Of a stretch of 64,000 bases of DNA, positions 33,191 to 44,366 are shown piece by piece. Source of the stretch: Antilocapra americana (lineage: Eukaryota > Chordata > Mammalia > Artiodactyla > Antilocapridae). The translations under genes were made by a program, and so were the position numbers. A model generated the notes under the pieces. The model ran no database searches and was not told where the DNA came from. It was given only the letters and a program-made list of their open reading frames with translations. Each line of letters begins with the position of its first letter. The stretch's first letter is position 1. Where the stretch lies: positions 41,482,999 to 41,546,998 of the forward strand of contig ML664161.1 in the NCBI GenBank assembly GCA_007570785.1. The letters run 5' to 3'.

Positions 33191-33422
33191 AGGGCAGTGG
33201 ATTTGTACAGCCTCATCTTTATGGGACTGTCTTCTGGGAAGAGAAGCAGCTGCCAATTCCAAGTATGGAGGTGAAACTGGACTTTAAGGCTCTGCTCTTA
33301 ATAGATGCTTAATAAGTATCTTTCAGATGAATTCCCACACTCTGAAACTGTGACCAATAAATCTTTTGAAGATGAACAATAGAAAAAGACCATGTCGCTG
33401 GGATTACCACAGCCCCCCTAAC

Positions 33423-33479
33423 CACACACATGCACACGCACACACACACGCACGCGCGCGCACACACACACACACACAA
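33423..33479. repeat. (CA)n/(CG)n microsatellite
   Basis: Alternating purine-pyrimidine tract with a 'cgcacgcgcgcgcac' core between CA runs. It explains the His/Thr-rich frames across it. Confidence 0.95.
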
Positions 33480-33481
33480 TT

Positions 33482-33840
33482 GTTCATAGAATGTTACACA
33501 GAGGTTTGCAAGCTGTTCTCTGCAAACTTGTATATTCTTTGGCATCTCTTTAGGGTCACAGTGAGGATGGAGATAGTGAGACACCAGTCTTTAATCAGCA
33601 TGGCTCTGCCAGTGTCTGTAACAACCAGCAAACTCTGTGTAAGGTTTTGTGTTCAGAAGGGCTCTGCCTCTCTCAGGCACATAGGCACACATGTATGCAC
33701 ACATACGTATTCACATTTGGAAACTACTGATCTAGATGAGTTATCTAATTTTACCAGCAAATCCCTGGAGGCTCAAGACAGCTGGCCTGGCTGTGTGACC
33801 TCTCTGGCTAGTTAGGAGGTGAGAGGGGAAAGCAAAGAGG
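33482..33840. other. No gene recognised
   Basis: Unique-looking sequence; the plus-strand frame of 149 codons that crosses it starts in flanking DNA and runs through the microsatellite, with no domain. Confidence 0.5.
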
Positions 33841-33844
33841 GCTA

Positions 33845-33975
33845 CAGTCAGAAATCCTGAGGTTCTTGGTACAAAGCCTGCCTCTGTTAGTTTATCAAAT
33901 TTGTTAACTCGGACCAGTTATTTAACTTGCTGAGTATCTATTTTCTTGTTTATGAAATGGGATAATTGCATTTTT
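33845..33975 (+). repeat. MIR SINE
   Basis: MIR core in sense orientation: 'accagttatttaacttgctg', then 'cttgtttatgaaatgggata'. Confidence 0.7.
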
Positions 33976-34013
33976 TCTATAGGACAGTACTTGAAAATGA
34001 AGTATATATATAT

Positions 34014-34131
34014 GCTGTTAAGTCGCTTCATTGGTGTCCGACTCTTAGCGACCCCATGGACTGCAGCCCATCAGGCTCCTCTGTCCATGGGGTTTTCCAG
34101 GCAAGAGTACTGGAGTGGGGTGCCATTGCCT
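34014..34131 (-). repeat. Bov-A SINE inside an AT microsatellite
   Basis: Headless Bov-A monomer, reversed, flanked on both sides by (ta)n ('agtatatatatatg' and 'tatatatatatacatatata'), so the insertion probably split or duplicated a TA repeat. Confidence 0.93.
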
Positions 34132-34139
34132 TCTATATA

Positions 34140-34845
34140 TATATACATATATATAAATTGGTAATTTCAGTATTAAAAAAAAATGTTTCGATTGTTTTTG
34201 TCATTTTCCCATTTTTTTGTCTCGGGGTCAGGACTGGAACCATGCTTTCTGCATCCCACTGAATACTCTTTTGACTACAGAATGGCTTGTCATCCTGCTC
34301 ATGTCAGAATTGTTTCCAATCCCTTGGGCCCCACATGCCTTATCTCATTCCTCAGTTCCGGTTTGAGAAATAGAAATCCTGAAAACTCCTAAAGTTATGA
34401 TGCCTGTGAACCCATAATCACTGCTCCATATCACAAAAAATTCTGAGAAATGATAGGAATAAGAAATTGGCATCTTGAGCTGTCCACCTCTTCTAATGCT
34501 TGGTAGCACAAAATGTCCCTAAGTCACAGTACTCTCTTTTTTAGTGACTGACAAATTATCCTCTATTATACATTTTCCCATATTTAGCTTCTGTTCCAAC
34601 CTCAATTTCTTTCATCTCTTGTAATTGCACCTCCCCCTCTGGTTCTTTGTTCCTTTTGGAACAATCCTATGTATGTGTGTGTGTGTGTATTACACACAAT
34701 ATGTATTTGTATGTACATATGTGTGCATACACATGCATACAGACAGGTATGCAAATGACAGGGCAGAATGGCAAGATACTTTATTAAAATGTATGTAGTT
34801 CTTTTGCTACTAGGGCTCAAGGGCAGAAGCATAAGCTGTTACCAA
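34140..34845. other. No gene recognised; (TG)n/(CA)n region near 34665-34745
   Basis: Contains an imperfect tg/ca and tatg repeat cluster at 34668-34745. Nothing else supported. Confidence 0.5.
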
Positions 34846-34849
34846 TAAA

Positions 34850-35105
34850 AAAATTTGAGCCCACTCAGAGTCAAGTTAAAAAGCTGAAGACTGATTACAC
34901 GGTACTAAAAATGAAAGCAGAACGGGAAGAGAGGCAGCCCATTTAAAAGAGAAGCGCCTGCTCATGGGAGATTATCAGTGAACTCCATGCAGTACTGCTG
35001 GGTACAGAGAAGACCTCAGTGCTGTGAAATTGGGAAGCAAATTCATCAAATCTGTGTCAAAACTGTTGGCAGGTGGGCAATACAGCGGGATAAGGGAGAT
35101 GCATT
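34850..35105. promoter_or_regulatory. Candidate conserved non-coding element
   Basis: Repeat-free block of balanced composition between simple repeats. Motif content is not distinctive, so this is a weak compositional call. Confidence 0.2.
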
Positions 35106-35109
35106 AGTG

Positions 35110-35735
35110 GCAAGAGGCATTTTAAGTTAGTGAAACTGTGAGTATGTTCTGGTGACAAATAACTAGGAGAAACCCACTCTTTTTATATTTTCTAAAACAA
35201 AGTTCATCAGATAAACCCTTTTATGATCCATTGCATACCATAGGTAATATGTTGACTGTGTACGTGTTATTTCCTCCTGGGATGGATTGCATCATTAGTC
35301 TGCATTAGTTTTAAATCCAGTCTGTAAGTCTGCTTTTTCCAACATCTCATGGCCCTCTTGCTCTTGGAACGTGACTATATGCAAGGATGGATTCCGACTC
35401 TTCTCTTTCCTCCCCTCCCCAGCTCCCCACACTTGCCTCCCACTCCTGAGCACCAGGACCATTAATCTTTCTTGCATTGTCAGATTGTTCAGTAGCATCT
35501 TCACATGCTGATTGATTTTAAGACTTGACCTGCTTTGTGTCCATTTTAAAATTGTGCTGTCCTTTCACCTGAACCTCTGTGGAAATAAAAGCCTCTTCCA
35601 AACCCTATGAACTAAATATTTTACTATCCTTTGGTTTATGGCCTGTGGTGGGAACCCCTTAGGGTTTCCCATGGTCCTCTCTCATCCTTCATAGCAGCAT
35701 GTGGGCAGATATGAGTAGTGTGGAATGGGGGTTGG
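35110..35735. other. No gene recognised
   Basis: Unique-looking sequence; the minus-strand frame 35295-35504 has no recognisable domain. Confidence 0.5.
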
Positions 35736-35739
35736 GAAC

Positions 35740-35930
35740 AAAACACTTGGATTAGAAATACTTGATTTAAATCATTAACTGGGTGAATTATTTAAACTTT
35801 TTAATTCTCAGTTGCCCCATTTGTAATTGGAGATAGAAATATCCTCATAAAATTTTTGTGCAAAATAAGCAAATGCTGTCTAAAATTTTTCGCATAGTAC
35901 TTTGTACACGGTATCATTTTAGCAAATGAC
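35740..35930 (+). repeat. MIR SINE
   Basis: 'gggtgaattatttaaacttt', 'ctcagttgccccatttgtaa' and 'ggagatagaaatatcctc' follow the MIR core order. Confidence 0.65.
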
Positions 35931-35957
35931 TAGAAAACCGAAATCCACTGGGCTTCT

Positions 35958-36160
35958 TCCCACTGGATATAAACTCCTTGGAGCAGAGACTATGTAAGTA
36001 TCTGTGCAGAACATAGTAGGCACTTAATTAATTTGGAAGTAATGAGTACAAGAATGCATGCATTTATGAACAAATCATAAAGCTAGAGTTCAGAAGATCA
36101 AATAACTTGCCCAAAGTCATCCATTATTAAAAAAGCTGGCATTGAAGTTAAATGTATTTT
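35958..36160. repeat. L2 3' end and MIR-like debris
   Basis: 35965-36035 resembles the L2 3' end in plus orientation ('aactccttggagcagagact', 'catagtaggcacttaatt'). 36080-36160 resembles a reversed MIR core ('aacttgcccaaagtcat'). Confidence 0.6.
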
Positions 36161-36164
36161 ATTG

Positions 36165-36485
36165 TGTACTGCTAGTCAGTCTTCTGTAACATAAATGCTT
36201 TCTTTAGTTTCTTTACTTCATAGAGGATAAGCCCTTGCTTTTTCAAGCGCAATTCCTGGAGCTTTACAGGCTTGGTGATAAAAACAGCCATAAATCTTGA
36301 GGACTTGATAGTAAAGGGTTTTGGCTCAATTACCTGCATGAATTTATCTGTTTGGTGAAGGTGTGGGCTCAAACCACAACAGCCACCAACAGTAAGAACT
36401 CATCTCCTGAGCCTTAATTAAAACAGTCCTTGGAGAATACAACTGCCTCAGGAAGTGCCAGAAATCTCATTTGAAAGCTTCCTGA
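36165..36485. promoter_or_regulatory. Candidate conserved non-coding element
   Basis: Repeat-free block containing 'cagccataaatcttg' (HOX/CDX-like) and 'gccttaattaaaac'. It lies between MIR debris and the next SINE. The minus-strand frame at 36172-36372 has no known domain. Confidence 0.3.
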
Positions 36486-36489
36486 TTGT

Positions 36490-36800
36490 GATATTTCCAA
36501 TGTCATATTGCAGATTTAAGAAACTTGGGTGTTTGGAATAAGTTTAGGATAAGAACAGCCTCACTTTAAGTGCTTATCTTAACCACCAAACCATCTGTTC
36601 TTCTCCCATCATGGTTCTATGTACTGTTGTACATAAGAGCAAGCGTTCCTCTCCCTGTCCCATTTTGCATCGGAACAAAATCTATTTCCAAAGTAACTTA
36701 TTTTCCTCCTTTTTCCATCATGAAAAGCAAAGCTAGCTGTGAACTTTACAGCAGAACTGAAAGAATCTTCTTCACCTCTTTCCTTTTTAAATTAATTTTT
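36490..36800. other. No gene recognised
   Basis: Unique-looking sequence ending in an AT-rich stretch that leads into the CHR SINE. Confidence 0.45.
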
Positions 36801-36809
36801 TAAATTTAT

Positions 36810-36987
36810 TTATTTATTTTTGTCTGGGCTGGGTCTTCATTGTTGTGTGAGATTTTCTCTAGTTGCAGCAAGCAGGGGCTACTTTCTAGTTGCAGTGCCC
36901 AGGCTTCTCATTGCAGTGGTTTCTCTTTCTACTACAAATGGGCTCTAAGGCATTCAGTCTTCAGTAGCTGTGGCTGCCAGGCTCTAG
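36810..36987 (-). repeat. CHR-type SINE, 3' part (interrupted)
   Basis: 'tctgggctgggtcttcattg' to 'tgccaggctctag' matches the reverse CHR element. It continues at 37634 after a BovB insertion. Confidence 0.85.
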
Positions 36988-37625
36988 TTCAGTTCAGTCA
37001 CTCAGTCGTGTTCAACTCTTTGCGACCCCATGAACCGCAGCACGCCAGGCCTCCCTGTCCATCACCAACTCTTGGAGTCCACCCAAATTCATGTCCATTG
37101 AGTCGGTGATGCCATCCAGCCACCTCATCCTCTGTCGTCCCCTTCTCCTGCCCTCAATCTTTCCCAGCATCAGAGTTTTTTCCAGTGAGTCAACTCTTCG
37201 CATGAGGTGGCCAAAATATTGGAGTTTCAGCTTCAACATCAGTCCTTCCAATGAACACCCAGGACTGATCTCCTGTAGGATGGACTTGTTGGATCTCCTT
37301 GCAGTCCAAGGGACTCTCAAGAGTCTTCTCCACCACAGTTTAAAAGCATCAATTCTTTGGTGCTCAGCGTTCTTTATAGTCCAACTCTCACATCCATACA
37401 TGACCACTGGAAAAACCATAGCCTTGACTAGACAGACCTTTGTTGGCAAAGTAATGTCTCTGCTTTTTAATATGCTTTCTACATTGGTCATAACTTTCCT
37501 TCCGAGGAGTAAGCGTCTTTTGATTTCATGGCTGTAATCACCATCTGCAGTGATTTTAAAGCCCAGAAAAATAAAGTCAGCCACTGTTTCTACTGTTTCC
37601 CCATCTATTAGCCATGAAGATGCTG
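36988..37625 (-). mobile_element. BovB LINE 3' portion inserted in a CHR SINE
   Basis: BovB 3' end at 36988 ('ttcagttcagtcactcagtc') and 5' truncation near 37620. The direct repeat ggctctag at 36980-36987 and 37626-37633 is consistent with a target-site duplication. Confidence 0.93.
37012..37584 (-). pseudogene. BovB C-terminal domain, 190 uninterrupted codons
   Basis: Open on the minus strand across most of the fragment: '[15 protein letters not shown]', '[17 protein letters not shown]', '[15 protein letters not shown]', '[14 protein letters not shown]', '[15 protein letters not shown]'. This is the region after the RT palm in BovB. RT catalytic residues and endonuclease are absent by 5' truncation, and there is no start codon context or promoter, so openness reflects relative youth rather than function. 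Confidence 0.88.
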
Positions 37626-37633
37626 GGCTCTAG

Positions 37634-37772
37634 AGCATAGGCTCAATAGTTGTGGTGCACAGGCTTAGTTGTTCCACCATGACATGTGGGATCTTCCTGA
37701 GTCAGGACTTGAACCCATGTTTCCTGCATTGACAGGTGAATTCTTTACCACTGAGCCATCAATGAAGCTCTT
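37634..37772 (-). repeat. CHR-type SINE, tRNA-head part
   Basis: 'agcataggctcaatagttgt' then the reversed tRNA head ('catgtgggatcttcctgagt', 'ttctttaccactgagcca'). Confidence 0.88.
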
Positions 37773-37774
37773 TC

Positions 37775-38155
37775 TTCACTTCTCTCTAATAGCTCCTTCC
37801 CAGACTCCTCCTTCCTAAATCTCTTGCTTTAAACTAGTAGTTATTTCAGTGTGATTGTGTTCTCCATTTTTTTTAAATATTCACATCTAATTCATTACTA
37901 TGCCTATTTTTTCTCTGAACAATGTCTTGTGTCTTTTGTATATCATCTCATCATTAGATTATTGCACAAATCTTTTCTGTTTCCCTGCTTCTAGATTATC
38001 CCACATTATGCCATCTCAGAAAAGATGGAAGAGTTATTAGTTTCAAATAATAAAGCAGGGCTATCAGAAAAAAATAAGAAAAAGATGATTTGATCATGTG
38101 CCCTATTACAAGATATACAGTGCCCCAAACAAGGGCAGTGAATGTTGCTTTTCTT
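37775..38155. other. No gene recognised
   Basis: AT-rich, pyrimidine-biased spacer; no feature supported. Confidence 0.45.
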
Positions 38156-38159
38156 CTCT

Positions 38160-38660
38160 GTCCTCATTAGGGCATACCTAGAGTAGCACATTCAATTCTG
38201 GGCACATTTAAAGAACATCAACAAACTGAAGAAGATTCATTACAGAGTGATCCAGATAGTAATGGGCCTGGATGTCAAGAGAGGTAAGAGACAAGTTAAA
38301 ATCCCTGAGGACGTTCATTTGAAAACAGAAAGACTAAAGGAAAACATGACAAACTAAGAGTTAAAGGAATGTTACATAGTAGGAGGATTAATTTTTTTTT
38401 TTTTTTTGTCACTTGTAAGAATAACACTTAAACCACTGATGGGAGACTAGGATTAGTTGGATTTCAGATCCATCTAAGGAAGAAATCACTAATTTTGATC
38501 TCTATAAAAAGCGATGTGCACCTTTGTGAGATAGTGACTTTCCTGTAGAAGAAGCAAGTGCCTGGAAATGTACTTCACACTTTGTAGAATGTATTCAGCT
38601 ATAGAGAAGGCAAATAGACCACATGACCTCTTGGATTATCTGCAATGCTAAATGACTGTG
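38160..38660 (+). repeat. Ancient CR1/L3-like LINE 3' fragment
   Basis: 'cacattcaattctgggcac', 'gaacatcaacaaactgaaga' and 'gatccagatagtaatgggcc' match the order of CR1/L3-type 3' sequence. A T-run interrupts it near 38392-38407. Confidence 0.5.
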
Positions 38661-38714
38661 ATTCTTTAGTATATGAATCTTGTTATTCACCCGTTTCTTT
38701 CTTTTAGACTTTTT

Positions 38715-39071
38715 CTTTCTTTTTATAAACAGATTTATTGAGGTGTATTTTACATATAAAAGTCACTGAATCTAAATGAACATTGGAGCTTTTCAGTACT
38801 TTCCTAGAACAGTTTTAGACTGACAGCAAAACTGAGAGGCACAGAGATTTCCCTAGTACCTCCTGTCCCCACACATGGCATGGCTTTCCCCATTATCAAC
38901 ATCCTCTGCTGGAGTGGCACTTTTGTTACAGTTGATGAGCCTACCTTGATACATAATCACCCAAAGTCCATGGTTTACCTTAAGGTTCATTCTTGGTATA
39001 CTTTCTATTAGTTTAGACAAATGTGTATGACATGTATCCATCATTATAGTATACAAACTATTTTCACTGCC
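38715..39071 (-). repeat. Old L1 3' end, left part of a nested stack
   Basis: Reverse-orientation L1 3' UTR: 'gatttattgaggtgtatttt', 'cagcaaaactgagagg', 'tgacatgtatccatcattat', 'tattttcactgcc'. It resumes near 40165 after a BovB. Confidence 0.85.
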
Positions 39072-39448
39072 TTCAGTTCAGTTCAGTCGCTCAGTCATGT
39101 CCGACTCTTTGTGACCCCATGGACTGTAGCATGCCAGGCCTTCCCGTCCATCGCCAACTCCGAGAGTTTACTCAAACTCATGTCCATTGAGTTGGTAATG
39201 CCATCCAACCATCTCTTCCTCTGTCATCCTCTTCTCCTGCCTTCAATCTTTCCCAGCATCAGAGTCTTTTCAAATGAGTCAGTTCTTTGCATCAGGTGGC
39301 CAAAGTATTGGAGTGTCAGCTTTAGCATCAGTCCTTCCAATGATTCAGGACTGATTTCCCTTAGGATGGACTGGTTGGACCTCCATGCAGTCCAAGGGAC
39401 TCTCAAGAGTCTTCTCCAACACCACAGTTCAAAAGCATCAATTCTTCT
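39072..39448 (-). mobile_element. BovB LINE, 3' segment (interrupted by L1)
   Basis: BovB 3' end inside the old L1. It breaks at 'aaaagcatcaattcttct' where a young L1 inserted, and continues at 39769. Confidence 0.93.
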
Positions 39449-39759
39449 TTTTTTTTTTGATTAAACATTTTTTTTTATTAGTTTTGCCAAACAATGACAT
39501 GATATCACCATGGGTTCACATATGCTCCCCCTCCATAACCCCCCTCCCTCCTCCCTCCCCCCTGGAAATCTCGTTGCACCAGTCCCAAGCATCAATCCTG
39601 GGCCGGCTATTGCTTAGACATATGGTAATTAACATGTTTCAGTGCCATTCTCCCATATCATCCCACCCTTTCCCTCATCCATAGAGGCCCTGAGTCTATT
39701 CTATACATCTGTGTTCCTTTTGCTGTCTCGCATGCTGGGTTCTCGTTACCGTCTTCCTA
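39449..39759 (-). mobile_element. Young bovine L1 3' end inserted in BovB, 9-bp TSD
   Basis: Reversed poly-A (T-run) at the left, then L1 3' UTR ('tgacatgatatcaccatggg', 'cccccctccctcctccc'), truncated at 'gttaccgtcttcct'. Flanking repeats aattcttct at 39440-39448 and 39760-39768. Confidence 0.93.
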
Positions 39760-39768
39760 AATTCTTCT

Positions 39769-40150
39769 GTGCTCAGCCCTCTTTATAGTACAACTTTTGC
39801 ATCCATACATGACCAATGGAAAAACCATAGCTTTGACTAGATGGACCTTTGTGACAAAGTAATATCTCTACTTTTTAATATGCTGTCTAGGTTGGTCATA
39901 ACTTTTCTTCCAAGGAGTTAGTGTCTTTTAATTTCATGGCTTCAGTCACCATCTGCAGTGATTTTGGAGCCCAAGAAAGTAAAGTCTGTTACTATTTCCA
40001 CTGTTTCCCCATCTATCTGCCATGAAGTGATGGGACCTGATGCCATGATCTTAGTTTTCTGAATGTTTAGTTTTAAGCCAACTTTTTCACTCTGCTCTTT
40101 CACTTTCATCAAGAGGCTCTTTAGTTCTTTTCTTTCTGCCATAAGGGTAC
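39769..40150 (-). mobile_element. BovB LINE, continuation after nested L1
   Basis: Picks up exactly where 39448 left off ('gtgctcagccctctttatag') and runs into the RT-proximal region ('ctgccataagggtacc'). 5'-truncated near 40150. The minus-strand frame at 40181-39942 is a remnant of this region. Confidence 0.9.
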
Positions 40151-40164
40151 CTTCACTTTCCTCT

Positions 40165-40480
40165 ATAATCTTCTTATCCATTCTTCTCCACCAGCCCTGG
40201 TATCTATGATCTTCTCCCCATCTCTGTAATGTTGGAGGCTTCTCATTTTTCTAGATTATTATATAGTTGGATTCATATAGTATATAGCCTTTTCACATTG
40301 GCTTCTTTCGGTTAGTAATACGCATTTAAGGTTTTTCTGTGTGTTTTCATGACTTCATAGTTCATTTCCCATTAGTATCAAATGATATTCCATTGTCTAG
40401 ATGTACTCCAGTTAATTATCCTTTCACCAACTGAAGGACATCTCAGTTGCTATTTATCACTTTCATAGTGAATTATTTTT
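40165..40480 (-). repeat. Old L1 3' end, right part of the nested stack
   Basis: L1 sequence resumes: 'accagccctggtatctatga', 'catattgg'-like 'cacattggcttctttc', 'gatattccattgtctagatg', 'ctgaaggacatctcagttgc'. It is in the same orientation and in order with 38715-39071. Confidence 0.85.
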
Positions 40481-40484
40481 GCTT

Positions 40485-41099
40485 TAATCAACTCAGTTGT
40501 CCCCACCTACCAAGGTTTCTCCTGACTGATGTATCATTGCACATCCATACTAACTCTTGGATAACCCACACCTATATCTCCCTCAAAGTCAGCTCAAAGT
40601 GTCCTCTAGTTAAAATCAGCTCTCTGCTTGGTTGGTAGCTGAATTTGTTAGGGTTTAGGCTAAGAGTCTGTAGCAAATGTACTAGGAAAAATGATCAACA
40701 TGCAAACAAACAAAAAACAGTGGCAGAAATGTAAAAGAAAGTCATTCCTCTCTCAGGTCAGAAGCAGGCAATTTTGATGAGGGTGGTTTTACATGTTTAA
40801 TAAATGGCTTGTGTCTCTGGCCCAAGAAACATTTTCTTTTCTCACCTTCTTATAGCAGTAGGCTCTTGGCAAGGTGCAAAGCAGTGCATGCTCAATAATT
40901 TAAAGTGAAAACTTGGAAGTGGCATGTATCACCTTCACTCACATTGCCTTAACCAGAATTTAGTCTCACGGTTGCACTGACTTTAAGGAAGACTAGGGAA
41001 CAGAGACTTCTTTGAGTGCCCAGGGACCAGCCTATATTCCATTGCAAATTAAAGGGAGAATAGATCTTGGAGAATATCCCACAACTGATGAGGGCCACT
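40485..41099. other. No gene recognised
   Basis: Unique-looking sequence between L1 and BovB fragments. Confidence 0.45.
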
Positions 41100-41109
41100 C
41101 CTCAGAATT

Positions 41110-41320
41110 GGAAAAGACCCTGATGCTGGGAAAGATTGAGGGCAAGAGGAGAAGGAGGGAGCAGAGGATGAGATGGTTGGATGGCATCACTGACTCAATG
41201 GACATGAGTTTGAGCAAACCCCAGGCAACAGTGAAGGACAGGGAAGCCTGATGTGCTGTAGTTCATGGGGTCACAAAGAATCCGACATGACTGAGCTACT
41301 GAACAGCAACAACAACAGTC
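41110..41320 (+). repeat. BovB LINE 3' fragment with 10-bp TSD
   Basis: 'gaaaagaccctgatgctggg' through 'gaatccgacatgactgagc' and an (aac)n tail. Flanking repeats cctcagaatt at 41100-41109 and 41321-41330. Confidence 0.94.
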
Positions 41321-41591
41321 CCTCAGAATTATTTCCTTGAGGGTTTGTTGCTTTATTTTTTACCTTTTTTTTTATAACAGTACCATTGGCTGTTCAGAAT
41401 AATAATCTGCCATTGATTCTGTTAAGAGGTTAGTAATAAGTTCACGTTTAAAATTTACAGCCTTACCTATCAGTAATTTTAACATTGTCTTTTTCAGCAT
41501 GAAGGTTCTGTGCTTTAAAATTAATGTCCCATAGTTCCTCTAAAAAGAGAATTGGCAAAAGACAGTGAACCTTCAGAATCTGTGAATATAG

Positions 41592-41806
41592 TTTGTGTGT
41601 TTGTGTGTGCTCAGTCATGTCTGACTCTTTGCAACCCCATGGACTATAGCCCGCCAGGCTCCTCTTTCCATGGGATTCTCCAAGCAAGAATGCTGGAGTG
41701 GATTGTCATTTCCTCCTCCAGGGGATCTTCCCAACCCAGAGATCAAACCCACATCTCCTATATTGGCCAGTGGCTTCTTTAACACTGTGCCACCTGGGAA
41801 GCCCCA
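41592..41806 (-). repeat. Bov-tA SINE
   Basis: Reversed full copy: 'gctcagtcatgtctgactct' to head 'cactgtgccacctgggaagc'. Confidence 0.94.
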
Positions 41807-41809
41807 AGG

Positions 41810-43950
41810 TGGCATGGTTTAAAATGTACAAATTGCAAAGTGATACACTGACAATTGGCATAGTACTCCTGGCTTACTGATGAGACTTAAAACCTTTACA
41901 TTTTCATGCAGGTTCATTGTTTGCGCAGGAAAGCAACAGTATTTGATGCTTAAAGGAACAAATTAGTCAGGTTCTCTGCAAAGGACTGCTCCCCAGTGTA
42001 TCTGCCTGCCATTGCACCCATCCAACTGATGAAAAGGGAAGAGTGCTACATGGAACTAGCACTTACATAAACTTGCAACTCCAAAGCCTGTTTCCATGAT
42101 TTTTATAAGCTTTAAACATTAGTTAGATGGTTATTAAATGCTTAAGTAAACATTTGTTGTATCTAATCAACTCAGAAGGGTGTCTTTGAAGTTAATTTTA
42201 CTTCTGTAGTTTCTTTGAAGTTTTATTTTGTCTCTAAACAAAATTCTCTAAATTAAATCTCTGCCTTAATAGGGTAAATGGTAAAAGTGAAATTGCATAG
42301 TGAATATGCTTAAAAAACTGTCAGTCTGGATGGATTAGTTTCTCAATTACTTCCTTCTCTATGCTGTTTAAAATTTGCTTTTCCTTCTGTTCTGATGTTT
42401 ATCAGGAGAATTATGGTATTACCATAAATGGAAAGAAAACCTTCATCTTTCACATCTTCAAAATTTGCTCAAAGGTAACTTTGTCATCACTCCTGCATCA
42501 TTTTGCACCTAAAACTGAACTTTGTGCATCTTTCCGATTGACTGATCATAAGCATTCTTTCAATTCCCACTTCCATTTATTTGATATCACAGCACACACG
42601 GTTCATTATTTCTCAGAAGTACTAGACTGTGAATTGCCTCATGGCTGCTCAACAAACTGTGTCAAGCAATAAAATCCTGCGTCCCTGGATTGGGTAAAAG
42701 TCTGCTTCTTTGGCATTCTTTTCATAGTCTTTATCACAGAATCCAATTGTAACTTGACTTCTGTCTTCTATTACATGTGAGGAAGCACAATCAGAATACT
42801 GACACACACTTTAACTCGTAACACCAAGGTCTCCTGCTGTGGTCTCTCTCCCCTTATCTGCACATTTTGTTTATGTCTGAAAATAAGGGCTGATAGATGG
42901 GAAAATCCTCATTAAACAAAGAGTGATATGGACCTCTTCCTTCAAGATAAATTCAGACCCCAAATTACTTGTCATTGTTTCTAAAGTGACTAGTTCTTGT
43001 AAATCCAGGACTCAAATCTGGAACATCTAATAAGAACTCAATCACATACACATAAAATCAGCACATCACTGCCCACTACCATATGTAATCTGTGAATAAT
43101 GAATCAGCCCACATTATCCTCTTTTCAAATTTTCAGTATTTATTTTAAATACCCTAAGAGCCCTTGGCTTCCCCATGTTTTGGGGTTGGCAGAGTTTAAA
43201 GTCAGTCTAGCTTAATATAATCTTGATTATTGCTTTTTGATCATCTTTCTTGGACTTTTCATTCAGTCATTTACTATTAGAAGTTTTCTGTACTACTGAT
43301 GTAAACTATGTATTTATATTTACAAATGAGAATAATCATTACATAAAATATGGGACACTAAAGCTAGATACATAGTATTTATTTCTATGTTAATAAATAA
43401 ATTTCTTAATTTCCTGTTAGGTGAGTAGTCAAAAGTAAAATCCCCGGATCTATCTGTTCAGTTTGAGACTCTAGACTGAGAACTGAATACCAGTTTATTA
43501 ATCCCATTTGCTTTCCTTTGGACTCCAACTAAACTCTTGTTAATTCTCCAAAATTAAAGTTCCCTCCCCTGAAACACATTAGAATATATACACACACTGA
43601 AGCCACAGTGGCTTCACAGAAAACAGCTCAGTTTGAAGCTTACTGCCTTAAATAATCCCACATGTATTAAAAAAAAATTGAAAACTATATATATATGGGG
43701 AAAAACAAATAAAAGTATATATGCTTCTAAAAAGAGTAGAATTTAAAGAGGCATTTATATAAAAATAATTGAGAAAAAATGATAGATTTTATATACATTC
43801 ATAATACATTTTGTAAATTAGAATTAAAAGGAACTTTTTAACCTCGTAAAGGAAATCACTAAAAATATAGGAAACTATATAATGGTGAAGTATTGCCTTG
43901 AAAGCCAGTAATGAGACGAAGATTCCTCATAACCCAATTTCACATTAAAA
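41810..43950. other. Repeat-poor, no gene recognised
   Basis: More than 2 kb of unique-looking sequence. The 103-codon frame at 42361-42672 has no recognisable domain and its codon use looks random. The stretch 43270-43900 is very AT-rich. Confidence 0.5.
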
Positions 43951-43954
43951 GCTT

Positions 43955-44155
43955 CATAATTTGTACAGTAAGGCAAAAAAGAGAATAAAAGGCATGAAGA
44001 TTGGAAAGAGAAATAAAGCTTTTATTATTTGAAGAAACTATGATTGTCTACATAAAATAAGAGGATTTATACACTATGAGAACTATAAAAGAGAAAAATG
44101 GTTGAATACCAAAATCAATATACAAAAGTCAATTGTGTTTGTATACTTCACCACA
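43955..44155 (+). pseudogene. Decayed L1 ORF2 RT fragment
   Basis: 'gattgtctacataaaataag' and 'accaaaatcaatatacaaaa' match the RT region just around the catalytic box of L1 ORF2. The expected FADD is replaced by F-E-E-T near 44018-44031. Short and heavily degraded. Confidence 0.6.
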
Positions 44156-44366
44156 AAAAACACATTTCTGTATTTCCCCTCAGGTAACTTTAGTGATATT
44201 TGTGTACAGTGATTGGGGCTTGGCTGCTTAACTTGGGAAGAGACGAGGACTTCCAGGGCAGGAAGCCAAAGTAGCAGCACACTAGGGAGTTTGTTTGGGT
44301 GTGGGAAAGGCTGTCCTGGAGCAGGAGTCATTGGAACTAGCATTCAGTATGGGTAGAAATGGGTCA

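Noticed and set aside
33366..33815. 149-codon frame rich in His, Thr and Ala
   Set aside because: Runs through the CA/CG microsatellite; composition is set by the repeat.
42361..42672. 103-codon frame in repeat-poor DNA
   Set aside because: No recognisable domain, codon use looks random and there is no promoter or splice support.
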